A stretch of DNA of 64,000 nt. Origin: Lamellibrachia satsuma (Eukaryota > Annelida > Polychaeta > Sabellida > Siboglinidae). The notes under the pieces were generated by a model. It did not search any database. It was not told the DNA's origin and saw only the letters and a list, made by a program, of their open reading frames with translations. Location of the stretch: NCBI GenBank assembly GCA_033239005.1, contig BSQZ01000005.1, positions 6,123,501 to 6,187,500 on the forward strand, in the 5' to 3' direction. Of the stretch, positions 1-11,149 are shown in pieces. The position numbers and the translations under genes were made by a program. Numbering within the stretch: the first letter of the stretch is position 1; the number at the start of each line of letters is the position of its first letter.

Positions 1-945
1 CAAACGTACATACGTACGTATGTTTGTTTGTTCCATCGTATTTCCGTCAGTTTCGCACGTATGGGACTGCCATTTTGTAGGTGTGCCCGGGGGTTCATTG
101 GGAAGGTTCATGCATTAAAATAAATTCGAAATTCCTCCTGGGGTGGGATCTTACGACGGAACTTATGTGGACGTTTGACGTAGATTACGTAACTCGGAAC
201 AACAGGATCTACATCAAACATCCTTCGCACGGTACGAAAGCTTCGTGAAACCGTATTTTTAGGGCATGATGTTATCATTGCCATTGGCTTGTCCTCCCAA
301 AACTTGACTGGGTAGTGCAAGGAATCATGACATAATAAAACAGTGATTGTTTATGTTCTCACCGAGAAGATACTGGATCCTGTTGACGTCGACTTTGTCC
401 AGTTGTTGTTTCGTCTTTACGAAAGCATACTGTCCTTCCTCACAACCTGAGTTTTTCTTCTTTCGCAACCATTCCTATCAAAGCAATCGGTAGCACAGTA
501 GCAGCGCACCATCCACATTAAGCACACAGATACCGAGGTATCAATGTGTGTGGCAGTAGCTAATGCGAAAATCTGCGTTTTCATGGTACCACAAATGCAT
601 CAACTAACACATTGGCCACCACGAATACCTATTGTAGATTTATCCTCATGAAACGGTAATGCCTGACAGAAACTAGCTTAAAAAACAAAAGTAGGCCTAA
701 CAAATGCTCTGCTAACTCATGACAACGGGAAATTATGTTTAAGTGAATATTTAGGGGAGGCATTGGGCCATGGTAACCATTACCTTAATTGTTTTCGTAT
801 ACGTAACCTGTTGCGCCACTACCTGGCAGTATGGTAAACTAATGGGTGACTGAGATTTGCCCTCCCCCTTTGCGAGAGCCTAGATACGCCACTGGTTCCA
901 CGAGGAATCCTGAATTTGGGTGAAACAACTAATAATTAATCTATG
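1..945. other. No gene recognised at left edge
   Basis: No exon, RNA gene or transposon domain is recognisable here. Short open frames occur on both strands but have no family resemblance. The remaining 3' exons of the alkaline phosphatase to the right would be expected in or beyond this stretch, yet none of their conserved motifs could be read here. Confidence 0.5.
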
Positions 946-2475
946 CGCACATAAATATGCAATTTGATTAATTGTGCTATGGTTGCTGTATATTACTTTT
1001 GAGTAATCAGTTATGGTAAATTAGCAGTCTGATTAACCGTGTCATGATTAAATGCAGTATTACGTTACGTGTGTTTTATTGTGATGGTTTAATCTATGCG
1101 TTTTGGTGATGTTAATCGATATATTAAACCATCACAATAAAACATCGTAACATAAATATGTAATTTGATTAATTGTGCTGTGGTTGCTGTATATTACTTT
1201 TAAGTCATCAGTTATCGTAAATTAGCAGTCTGATTAACCGTGTCATGATTAAATGCAGTATTACGTTACGTGTGTTTTATTGTGATGGTTTAATCTATGG
1301 GTTTTGGTGATGTTAACCGGTACATTAAACCATCACAATAAAACATCTTTACATAAATATGCAATATGATTAATTGTGCTATGGTTGCTGTATATTACTT
1401 TTGAGTCATCAGTTATCATAAATTAGCAGTCTGATTAACCGTGTCATGATTAAATGCAGTATTACGTTACGTGTGTTTTATTGTGATGGTTTAATCTATG
1501 CGTTTTGGTGATGTTAATCGATATATTAAACCATCACAATAAAACATCGTAACATAAATATGCAATTTGATTAATTGTGCTATGGTTGCTGTATATTACT
1601 TTTAAGTCATCAGTTATCGTAAATTAGCAGTCTGATTAACCGTGTCATGATTAAATGCAGTATTACGTTACGTGTGTTTTATTGTGATGGTTTAATCTAT
1701 GGGTTTTGGTGATGTTAACCGGTACATTAAACCATCACAATAAAACATCTTTACATAAATATGTAATATGATTAATTGTGCTATGGTTGTTGTATATTAC
1801 TTTTGAGTCATCAGTTATCGTAAATTAGCAGTCTGATTAACCGTGTCATGATCAAATGCAGTATTACGTTACGTGTGTTTTATTGTGATGGTTTAATCTA
1901 TGGGTTTTGGTGATGTTAACCGGTACATTAAACCATCACAATAAAACATCGTTACATAAATATGCAATTTGATTAATTGTGCTATGGTTGCTGTATATTA
2001 CTTTTGAGTCATCAGTTATCGTAAATTAGCAGTCTGATTAACCGTGTCATGATTAAATGCAGTATTACGTTACGTGTGTTTTATTGTGATGGTTTAATCT
2101 ATGGGTTTTGGTGATGTTAACCGGTACATTAAAACCATCACAATAAAACATCGTTACATAAATATGCAATTTGATTAATTGTGCTATGGTTGCTGTATAT
2201 TACTTTTGAGTCATCAGTTATCGTAAATTAGCAGTCTGATTAACCGTGTCATGATTAAATGCAGTATTACGTTACGTGTGTTTTATTGTGATGGTTTAAT
2301 CTATGGGTTTTGGTGATGTTAACCGGTACATTAAACCATCACAATAAAACATCGTTACATAAATATGCAATTTGATTAATTGTGCTATGGTTGCTGTATA
2401 TTACTTTTGAGTCATCAGTTATCGTAAATTAGCAGTCTGATTAACGGTGTCATGATTAAATGCAGTATTACGTTA
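946..2475. repeat. 201-bp satellite array, about 7.6 copies, each with a hairpin
   Basis: The phrase GTGTTTTATTGTGATGG recurs at 1071, 1272, 1473, 1674, 1875, 2076 and 2278, giving a period of 201 bp (one unit has an extra A). Each unit contains an inverted repeat of about 22 bp (ATTGTGATGGTTTAAT and its complement ATTAAACCATCACAAT) around a loop of about 30 bp. Units alternate between slightly different versions (ATCGATATATTAAACC versus CCGGTACATTAAACC), which suggests an older two-unit expansion. The array begins part-way through a unit near 946 and decays near 2475. Confidence 0.93.
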
Positions 2476-2917
2476 AGTGTGCTTTATTTTATGAATGACG
2501 ACGTTAAATTCCAGCTCACCTTAATTAGGTTACGTCCGTCATTGCGCTTTCCACCATTGATGCTTTGGGGAAGAAATTCTCGTCTTCCGCCTCCCATAAC
2601 AACCTGAGAATAATTAATTTTCTCAAACATGTTATATGTCAAAACGTAAAAAGTGTTTTATTCTGTACTGGTCGTATGAACAACAACACAACCATTATAT
2701 ACTGATATAGTAAAATAAAAAAATTCTGGCCGGTTTGGTACTTTTATTGCCGTCAGAATGGTATATTTGCAGCCTTCTTTCACCGCCATCTGGTATTTTA
2801 CTAAACCGCCTCTGCAGATGGCAGCACCTATCGACGTGTGTACTATCGTATTAAGTCTCCAGCAACTGGTTGACTGCAAACTTATTATCAACCATAATTA
2901 GCAGTTATCGGGAGCCT

Positions 2918-2921
<4 letters not shown>

Positions 2922-2982
<61 letters not shown>

Positions 2983-3013
2983 GAACTTGGAACTTGGTGG
3001 TGCTCTTAAGAGT

Positions 3014-3075
<62 letters not shown>

Positions 3076-3110
3076 GAACTTGGAACTTGGTGGTGCTCTT
3101 AAGAGTATAT
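2922..3110. repeat. Two CT-dinucleotide runs inside a duplicated block
   Basis: Pure (CT)n runs lie at about 2922-2978 and 3019-3070. Each is followed by the same 40-bp sequence starting AAGTGAACTTGGAACTTGG, so the run plus its flank has been tandemly duplicated. The block is in the intron downstream of the last visible alkaline phosphatase exon. The Ser-Leu and Arg-Glu repeat frames that cross it are artefacts of the dinucleotide. Confidence 0.9.
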
Positions 3111-3180
3111 TGTGCAAGCAAAATAGTATTTATGACAGCTCGTTCGAATGGCAATCCGTTGCAGTTCTATTACTACTCAC

Positions 3181-3356
3181 CCGAATGTCGGCATTTTCGT
3201 CAATTAGCTGACTTGCAATGTCCTTGCATTTGTGGCCCTCGATGACGTAATCCGGTACCACTGCATCGGCTCTCCTCTCGCTCACGTGTGCGTATGTGTT
3301 GGCGGGCGTTGCGTGCGTCACGCGAGTCGTTGTCACAACACCCGTCCACTTTTTCG
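3181..3356 (-). CDS. Alkaline phosphatase, exon 4 (VVTTTRVTHATPANTYAH)
   Basis: This minus-strand exon lies between an AG acceptor (3358-3357) and a clean GTGAGT donor (3180-3175). It completes the split codon left by exon 3 and ends in phase 0. The peptide holds VVTTTRVTHATPANTYAH, matching the metal-site block of animal alkaline phosphatases, where the His and Thr of RVTHATP are Mg/Zn ligands. It then has CKDIASQLI and ends in ADIR, just before the expected Met-Gly-Gly-Gly segment. That next segment is not visible downstream, so its exon lies past the satellite or the window edge. Alkaline phosphatases are secreted or GPI-anchored metalloenzymes that hydrolyse phosphomonoesters. Confidence 0.88.
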
Positions 3357-3491
3357 CTGTCGCCACAATGGGGTGACATTATAGTAAAATTTTAATTGGT
3401 GATTCATTCTCCTTCGATTTTGAAATATAATTCTTCCGTTATTTAAACCAACATAAATAGGGCTTACTAATACACGCCTTCAAGCACGTAC

Positions 3492-3663
3492 CTCGGATAG
3501 ACTTTCTCAAAATGGAGTCGACCTCGTTTCCGGCGACTTTGCTGCAGTCTCCGCGGAGGACGTTCTCATTCATTCCGACGACACCGAAGTTGGTCTTGAT
3601 GCCGCATAAGTAGGCGACAGCGGTACTGCTGCTGTCTGATACCATTCTGTCCACGCTGTACGT
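3492..3663 (-). CDS. Alkaline phosphatase, exon 3 (catalytic serine block)
   Basis: The exon starts after GCCAG (acceptor at 3665-3664) and ends before GTACGT (donor from 3491). It begins in phase 0 and leaves one base, fitting exon 4. The peptide reads VDRMVSDSSSTAVAYLCGIK and then GDCSKVAGNEVDSILRKSIR. In animal alkaline phosphatases this is the segment with the phosphorylated catalytic serine (usually PDSA). Here the serine is kept, but the preceding Pro is Ser and the following Ala is Ser. These changes are tolerable but unusual. The conserved Cys of RGDC, which forms a disulphide in the family, is present. Confidence 0.88.
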
Positions 3664-4119
3664 CTGGCCAAACAATAATAACTTAGTTTCTTTCTACACT
3701 ACTAGACCCGTAGAGCCGGTGCTTAATCCAGGTTTCATAGACACATGTGGATGAGAATTGAACCCCCGCACACGGTGCCTATTTTTCTCAGGTTAACTCC
3801 ATTATTATTTTACTTATGCAACTGAGTGAAATCGGACGAAGTGGCGTGAAAAACATTGTCCAGACTTTGAACGGAAACAATCGTTTTTTAACTCGATATT
3901 CGCGTAATACATACATTTTCCCGATGCGCTATTTCCAGAATCACATACAATGGGCACCAGGTGATATTTGGTTACAATTATGTCATCGTCGAAATTGTCA
4001 GGTTTCATATTTGGTTGACAGCGTGTGGACGTGCAAGTTACCTTGGCGTCAGACGACATTCTAACGACGTATGCGCATTTATATGCTTAACTGTTAACGG
4101 TTTCAACGAGAGAGCCTAC

Positions 4120-4361
4120 CTTCGAAAGCGCGACGTTGGGGAATGTTTCCCACGCCAGCGCCGTGTCTTCAATCTTCTGTCCCCTCGACTGGGCCATGTA
4201 GAAGCGAGCAGCCGTGACAGTAGACGGTCCCATCCCGTCTCCCAGGAATATGATGACGTTCTTCGCGACATTCACATTTGCTTTCCATGCAAGGGCGTCT
4301 TTGAGATCTCACAGAGCTCTCGCATTCCAATCAGTCCGTCCGTTGCTTGTAGCCGTCGAAG
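4120..4361 (-). CDS. Alkaline phosphatase, exon 2, with in-frame TGA
   Basis: This holds the N-terminal core: DLKDALAWKANVNVAKN, then FLGDGMG, whose Asp is a zinc/magnesium ligand in the family. It ends FPNVALSK with a GTAGGC donor at 4119. Upstream in the same frame comes TDWNARAL, then a TGA stop (4311-4309), then DLKDAL. Residue spacing to the family's Trp-containing helix is exact, with the stop at one position of that helix. The exon therefore appears to extend to an AG acceptor at 4363-4362 and to carry a nonsense change. The alternative is that the exon starts at 4307 (AG at 4309-4308), which avoids the stop but removes the conserved Trp helix. Either this allele is inactive, the base is a sequencing error, or the short form is used. 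Confidence 0.82.
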
Positions 4362-4590
4362 CTGTTCGCGTGTGGGTGTCGGTGCGATTTTGAAAAAGAA
4401 ACAGTGGACCTTTAGCTCTATCCTCATAGGCTTGACAGTATCGCCATCGGTGCGAGGTCATTGCTGAACAGTTTTCTACCTGTCCTTGTCTCCGCCTCGG
4501 TGCATTCGGCGATACCAATATGTCAGTTTAACGACATAGACGAAGACACAACATGAATCAGTAAATACACATTCGCTTTTGTAATTACAT

Positions 4591-4790
4591 ATGCATAGCT
4601 TCCCTCCCACCCCTCCAACTCCCCCTCCCCACCCCTCCCACCCTCCCTCCACCCCCTCTCCCCCCACGTCTCTGCTTACCATCTTCCTTTCATTCATCAC
4701 TTCCTGCTCTCTCCATCCTCAATCTCCCTTGATAATGCCTCCCTCCTTCCTCCCTCCCTCAATCATTCGCCGCCTCCCCCCTTCCATGTA
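4591..4790. repeat. C/T-rich low-complexity tract
   Basis: Strongly polypyrimidine on the plus strand (runs such as CCCCTCCCCACCCCTCCC), purine on the other. Open frames rich in Pro/Ser and in Gly/Glu arise only from composition. Mirror-symmetric purine tracts of this kind can adopt triplex DNA; that is general knowledge, not something shown here. Confidence 0.8.
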
Positions 4791-4978
4791 ACTTGCAATG
4801 CTTTCCACTTTTGATTGATGTGACGTAACGTTTAACGGCGTATGGGGCCTACAGTGCAATTTGGATACAGGTAAAGCAGTTGGATAGACGTTGTTAGTGT
4901 ACACTTCCTCGAGTATGTACCTCGAACTTTTACGTATACGTATATGTACAAGCTGTAGATAAACATACCAGTTAACGT

Positions 4979-5066
4979 GGGATTCTCAATACGTCAATGG
5001 CTTCCTTGTCCAATTGTCAGTTCACTGGTTTGTTTGTTTACTTTTTGCATGACAATCTTGTTAACT
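4979..5066 (+). mobile_element. LINE 3' tail fragment
   Basis: The segment ATTCTCAATACGTCAATGGCTTCCTTG ends in GACAATCTTGTTAA. The same tail occurs at 37520-37620 and 47345-47440 on the plus strand, and reversed at 20850-20900 and about 37175-37200. At 37450 and 20960 it directly follows the end of a CR1-like reverse-transcriptase frame, so this is a 5'-truncated retrotransposon end. Confidence 0.6.
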
Positions 5067-5069
5067 CTT

Positions 5070-6112
5070 ATTAACGTTGGTGGGGTAATATTATGAGTGT
5101 ACTCTTAGGTGATTCCGATTATACTACGATGATCGGCTATATATGATATGGGCGGGTCGTCGCACATAGACTAGAACAGGTTTTGGACTAATGATGTTTC
5201 ATTTAGCGTCAATGATAACTGGAGCGGAGTGACGCACTTGTGTAAGTGTGAGCAACAGTGTTGGACGCCCTAGACATGTGGGTGTGGCATACTGCGAGTC
5301 AACTGGGTCGACAACAGTAGAAATGTTGTGTCCGCCAACAGGTTGATGTTTCTGAAGCAGACCTGGGCTAATAGGAATATGTAATAGAAAAAAATAATGA
5401 TTACAGGTAATAATAATATATGGAACATGACAGGAGGTAATAGTGATAGAAATCAATGTAATAGTAATTTAGCTATTAAATGTTCTACTACAATTGAATA
5501 TTTCAATAACATATCAAAATGCAATTCATTAGGCTGTTGGGCATAAACATCGACCTATGTAATTGTCATATTCTTCGCATACCGACATCAAAGGAGTCTA
5601 AAATTTGGAGTAATACTGGCTTCTTCTGTGTCAGCTCCAATAGCCCATACAGACAATCAAGGTTGTACAGCTCACACAGCAATCAGCGATCATTTAAAGC
5701 CAGTTCCCCCAGCCAACTATCACTTTCATACAAGCCTATGGAAACAGACCCTACACGCTGGCCATTCATTCACTGATGATCTCTTAATGGATTTAGAGTT
5801 CCAGCACTAAAACGACTGCTTATAATATCAAGTAAGAAGTTATTTAATAATGAGTTATTGTTACAAACTACTCTACTACTGAGCGAACACAACATACGTG
5901 TACAGGCGCCTATATACCCCAAAATGCTTAATCGAAAGACTACTTTCGATGAAAAATGCAACGGTAATCGTAACTGCTTAAAATGTAATAGTAATACATT
6001 ACATTGCCTTCAGCATGTCATAGTAATAGAAAGGAAAATAACTAATAGCAATATATTACATTGTAATGTAATTAACCACATGCCTGGTCTAATGACAAAG
6101 GACTGCTAGCAC
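5070..6112. other. No gene recognised
   Basis: AT-rich sequence with several short open frames and no recognisable domain. It separates the LINE tail from the LINE/THAP-derived element remnant to the right. Confidence 0.4.
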
Positions 6113-6318
6113 AGCTGGAGCGAGAAGGCGATGCCACGGTCTAGTTTTAACATCAATCGAAGGCGAAGTCGAGGGAAGAACAAGCCAGGACGAAGACAAA
6201 CCGCCTGGATTGACAACGTGAGACAGTGGACAACCGGAGGCCTGCATATTGACGAGACATCACTAATGACAAGGAAGTGCTACGAGACTGGGACTTTCCA
6301 TTGTTTAGAGGTGAACGT
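6113..6318 (+). pseudogene. LINE reverse-transcriptase C-terminal fragment
   Basis: The plus strand reads SRGKNKPGRRQTAWIDNVRQ and continues WTTGGLHI, a pattern typical of the last part of many LINE polyproteins (basic GRxxxxWIDNVxxW). The frame then shifts: DKEVLRDWDFP is readable one frame over, around 6269-6303. Only the tail is left, with no RT motifs. The same DKEVLRDW segment precedes the THAP remnant at 53650, so the two pieces travelled together. Confidence 0.55.
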
Positions 6319-6705
6319 CAGAATGGTTTATTGTGACGTATTCGATTGTAGTGCAAACAGTAGTAAAAATATAGTAACATGTAGTTGGTTTAAGTTCGCT
6401 ACGGAGCCAACTTTGTTTTAAAAAGCAAACTTCAAACCGACGAAGCACAGCCGGCTTTGCTCGCTTCAAGAAAACGTGTTTCGACTGCGACCCGGACCAG
6501 AGAAAGTGGCAGCCCTGGGTTATCCTGGTGCTACGATCTCTTTGAAAGAGGATGATGTCCCAACATTATTCCCAGTAGTGGAAGCTATGTTGATGCCACC
6601 AATCCGCAGAACACAGGCAGCGAAACGAGCGTCGACGACCACGATCGAAGCGAGCAGCAGCGCGAATACAGGTGATGTCGGTTCAATGTGAATTCGGCCC
6701 GGTGA
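6319..6705 (+). pseudogene. THAP zinc-finger remnant, copy 1
   Basis: Beginning MVYCDVFDCSANSSKN, the frame gives the first Cys pair of a THAP (C2CH) DNA-binding domain and a decayed FxxF core (SWFKFATEP). It hits a stop at 6418-6420. It continues after the stop as KANFKPTKHSRLCS and, one frame over, ENVF...DVPTLFPV. That matches the domain's PxxxSRxCSxxF and (A)VPTLF end. The histidine after the last Cys is lost. THAP domains are common in P-element-like and Kolobok transposases and in host genes derived from them. The second copy at 53700 is also broken, so this is a dead transposon or domesticated-gene fragment. Element 1 has inserted just downstream. Confidence 0.6.
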
Positions 6706-7136
6706 ATTCGGAGAGATAATTCTTTGGAGAGTTCGGCCAGCAACTCTGGTAATTTCGACCTCAGAGCACAACGGGCTTAATGATCTCGGCCCAAACGATT
6801 GTGTACCGAGCACATGAAGCTTAATATGTGTCTTACTCTGAATAAAGAATAATATTTATTCTGTCATTTGTTAACTGAAAAGCTCGGCAGCTCTATGTAG
6901 TGGTGTTCACGGTTCGGTCCGAAAGTAAATAAGATCGAAGTCAAAGGCTACTGGCGTCGCTAAACTGCTCCGAAAGATCCTAATTCAAATATGATTCTGC
7001 GGCGTTACTTATCAGCGGTTCCTAATCGTTACATTATTCTTTTTATTCTGAAAAATTGAAATCGCCATCATTCGCCATAGTAACGCGAGTGAAACTAAAC
7101 TGAAGCATTGCAAAGAAGTCAATGAATGAATGTAAA

Positions 7137-7142
7137 CCCATA
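7137..7142. repeat. Target-site duplication, left copy (CCCATA)
   Basis: CCCATA directly precedes the AGTAGTAGG terminus of element 1. The same six bases follow its other terminus. The related uninterrupted sequence at 55259 has a single CCCATG, as expected for a target duplicated on insertion. Confidence 0.85.
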
Positions 7143-7196
7143 AGTAGTAGGTAAGTGGTTTATGATACGCAAGAGCGGTGGTTACTAAAAATAGAC

Positions 7197-7502
7197 ACTG
7201 GGAAAAACCCACATATCGCTGACGTAGCGGTTAATTTTTAATTAAATTTTTAATTTAAGTTTTAATTTAATTTTCAATTAAATTTTTAATTTAAGTTTTA
7301 ATTAAATTTTAATTAAATTTTTAATTACATTTTTTATTTAATTTTAATTTTATTTTTAATTTAATAAAAAAAAAATATTTTAGCTTTAACTATAACTTCA
7401 ATTTCAATTTTAAATTCAATGAAAACCCAGGGGAAAAACCCACCTGTCGCTAACGTGACGGTTAGTTGGGGAAAATCCACATATCGCTGACGTGGCGGTT
7501 AT
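7197..7502 (+). repeat. Element 1 subterminal modules and AT-rich tract
   Basis: Three copies of a motif of about 35 bp (GGGAAAAACCCACATATCGC, then TGACGT(A/G)GCGG) start at 7197, 7431 and 7468. An AT-only tract of TTAATTTAA-like units lies between the first and second. The right arm carries the mirror image (18540-18860), and element 2 carries the same module three times at each end. Repeated subterminal motifs are often transposase-binding sites, but no binding evidence exists here. Confidence 0.85.
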
Positions 7503-8174
7503 TGAGTACGGTATCAATGAATGAGAGAGCTAATCAATCAGGGTTCAGTACGTTATCGGTGAATGGTATAAAGAGCTGCGATTCGTCGGTTATAGTTTCA
7601 TAAAAGTTATGCGCATGAGTTTCATAAAAATCGTGGATGATTAATGAGGTAAGGAGTCTGAATGGCTCGTGTGTCCATCTGAGGGGAGGTGGGTATATGC
7701 TCGCGTTTCGGGCTACATATCATGTTAAGAATGCGGTCGTGTTGTATTCCGTAATATGACACCGCTGTGCCGCGTTCCCGAAAGAACGCATTAAGGCGAT
7801 ACTAACAGCTGACTAGTGGATTTTGGTACTCGGGAAATGCGCGTTTTAAATAACCTGGCGATATGTAGTCATATTAGCGCTGTAGATAAAGCGCTAGTTC
7901 GCCCACTGGATGTATGCAAGTCTGAACAAGTTGGACGATAAACCCGTCATTTGCATAATGCTGTGCAGTAATTTATTCGATGCCAGCAATCATGAAATTC
8001 GGGTTTCATTATTGTAATTTTTTTTGTCGTTTCTCTAAGAAGAGTAGACCATGTGACTTCCTGTCTGGATAATAAAGACAGCTGGGTATGCATCAACGAG
8101 TTGACCTGTATGCGTACAGATAACATATTTAGGGTATTGGTTATCGTATGAATCATACATAGCACGAGTAATGA

Positions 8175-8845
8175 GAAAGAGTACCGATTTGTCTAAGAAA
8201 ATACCGCTTTTATGTGTATTTTGTCACACTTAGTTACGTATTTAATGCTTTTAAGCTAAGTGATTACCACATTTATCTGCATGTTAACGCTTTTAAGCTA
8301 AGTAAATATTGCTTTTATTTGTATGTTAACACATTTTAGCTACGTAATTGCCACGCTTGGCTGTGTGTTGACGCTTTTAGCATATTAAGTATCACGTTTA
8401 ATTGTGTGCTAACGTATTTAGCTAAGTATGTACCACATTTAGCTCTATGTTAATTTTTTTTAGCAAAGAAAATATCACTTTTAGTTGTACGTTAACGCTT
8501 TTAGGCTAAGTAAATACCAAACACAGCTACATGTTAACGAGTTTAGATAGGTAATTACCGCATTTAGCTATAGGTTAAAGCTTTTAAGCTAAGAAATTAC
8601 CACATTTAGCTGTATGTTAACGCTTGTAAGCTAAGTAATTACCACATTTAGCTGTATGTTAACGCTTTTTAGCTAAGAAATTACCACATTTAGCTGTATG
8701 TTAATGCGTTTTAACTAAGTAATTACCACATTTAGCTATATGTTAACGCTTTTTAACTAAGTAATTACCCTATTTAGTTGCATGTTAACGCATTGAAACT
8801 ATTATTTACCACATTCACCTGTATGCTAAGGTACTCGGGAAATAC
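8175..8845 (+). repeat. 42-bp minisatellite in element 1, left arm
   Basis: About 16 degenerate copies of a 42-bp unit, for example CGCTTTTTAGCTAAG followed by (A/T)AATTACCACATTTAGC. The copies diverge towards the outer end. The reverse complement lies at about 17360-17960. Two 130-bp direct repeats (about 7828-7955 and 8832-8961) bracket it. Confidence 0.85.
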
Positions 8846-11149
8846 GCGTGATAAATAACAAGGTTTTCTATAGTGATATTAGTGGTGTAGTTAGAGCGTT
8901 GGTTCGCGCACTGGACGTATGCAAGTCTGAACAAGTTTAACGATAAGCCTGTCATTTGCACTTAAATCTATCCACGCTAGGTTCTGTGAAGAAAAGAACA
9001 AACTCTGCGTATGACTATAATATATTTGTTATAACTAACCAAACACTACAAGATGTACATAACAATTAATTATGAACATAATCGTCAGCATAATTAGTTA
9101 TATAAACAAACAACACTACAAATATTACTTAATATGATTATGAATTATTATTGTAATATCACGCCTTTCGGAGCGGGCTACAGAAGAAAGGTTTGCACTT
9201 AAAACACTGGGCGAGGTAAGTACAAACACATAGACCAACGAGTGGACTGTGGACTCCGGTTGCCTTAGCAACGAACGGGGTGCGGCTAGCGCTGGTATGA
9301 TCGATGTGACAACCTGCATAGTTGTAAGAACTGCTTGTGGCATGTATAGATTATGTTTGTTTTGGTACACTTGCATGGTATAACCAAGCTTAATTAATTG
9401 TGGTACACTTTAATTTGCTAACTGTATGTACGAGCGTCATAACATCATGACGTTAGCCCTGTGATAGTTCTGTCTTTTTTAAACTGTATGACATTTCTCA
9501 ACCATTTTCTAAATCATGTGTCATTTTTGCTGTACCATTTTTATTGAATGTATAAAAGATGGCCGCACCGGGTATCTGGTCATATGATACCGTTTTATGG
9601 TGGCGTATCGAAATTAAACCGTTCACCTTGTATCTTATCAACTAGAAATATAAAAGCAGTCACCCAAACAATAAATGTCGACAAGTCCGGAATTTAACCG
9701 ACATCCTGTTAAAACTGACACTTTTAAAATTTTCTTACGAAGTTATGGCATGTTTGGTTTAAAAAAATCAAGCAGTTATGTGAATATTTGTTGGAAAATA
9801 AACTCATTGGTATATTTAAAGAGACAGTATGCATGTTTCATTGGGTCGCAATGCTGTACTATAAATCAATGATAACATAGTGTTCTCTTCCAATTGACAC
9901 TTGACTGTTTAAAATTGTATTAGTACTATTTTTTTATTATCTATCAAAATATTAATTATTACGGATAAATGTAGACACGTTATAGAGTCATTATTATTTG
10001 TTTGTCTAAGCAATGCCTTGAAATAGGTTACTGCACAAGACAATGTACGCAGCATATGTTACTATTAGTATTATATTACATACCCTCTGGGTGTAAGCAT
10101 CACACTTGTCGCTGTCTTCACTACCACCTTACTGGTTTTAGGCTCATAAGGCAAACACGGTTATTTTATGTTGTCATACTGTTTTACCGAGAATAACCAT
10201 ATCGGTCAGCTGTTCAACATGTCCTAATCCAAGTTATGTGTGCCATGACTCATTGTATAGCTATCTTCGTCAGTACATCATTTTCCAATCACATACTATT
10301 CCCAAAGTACGTTGTTCTTCTTTGTCTTAGGACAGTTGTGATATATTGTTATCTATTGTTTTAGAATATGCATTTAATATAAATTATTGGAAATGTGTAA
10401 GCACTATACGGAGCTGTAGTTTGTCATCTGCACTACTTCGTTCTTTGATTTGCTGCGTCATTGAAGCAATGATGCTATGACAGCATATGTTTAACATCAC
10501 TAATCTACAATATAAACATATGAAAGGTTTTTTCTTAGATATTTTTCCTACTGCACACTTTGAGCAATCTAAAAAAAATCTCAACAACACTATTGTTGAA
10601 TTATCCTGGGTGTATGTATGCGTATTGCATATGTTGTGTATTATATTCTACTTCAAAAGTGCTACCCCTACAGCTGCCTTGACCTGGTATCGCATTTTGT
10701 TTCTGTATATTTCATACACAAACATCCGTGAACTTGGGATCCATGCATAATATAAATATAGCGGGGTATATCAGCTTCATCCATATTTTTTATTCCAATA
10801 CCCCCAACTGAAAACTGGCGAAATGCTTTAATAACATTAAAAAATGGATGGTGAAAAAACTACATACACATTAGAGTCTTCTAAATAGGCCACCCATGTG
10901 ACCAAGATAAACTGGTCTGATTACAGAGGCTGGTGAGATGTACAAATGTGTAGATCTGACAAAAACACGGGGTTTAAGGGGTGGCTGTTTTTAACGGGTG
11001 CTTTTTTGTAACTGGTTCTACTGTATCTATGGAATAAACCTTTTAGCTAGGGTTTAACTGGATGCTATAAGATACAACTACACACACCATTCTTGAAACC
11101 TAAATATTAGTTTACCACATGTTGCATTTGTCTTTTTGCATGCTCTTCG

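Noticed and set aside
2870..3211. Ser-Leu and Arg-Glu repeat open frames
   Set aside because: They are translations of the (CT)n runs; the true exon here is the alkaline phosphatase exon ending at 3181.
8175..8845. Telomere-like repeat because of recurring TTAGC words
   Set aside because: The period is 42 bp and the word is not TTAGGG or TTAGG; it is an ordinary minisatellite.
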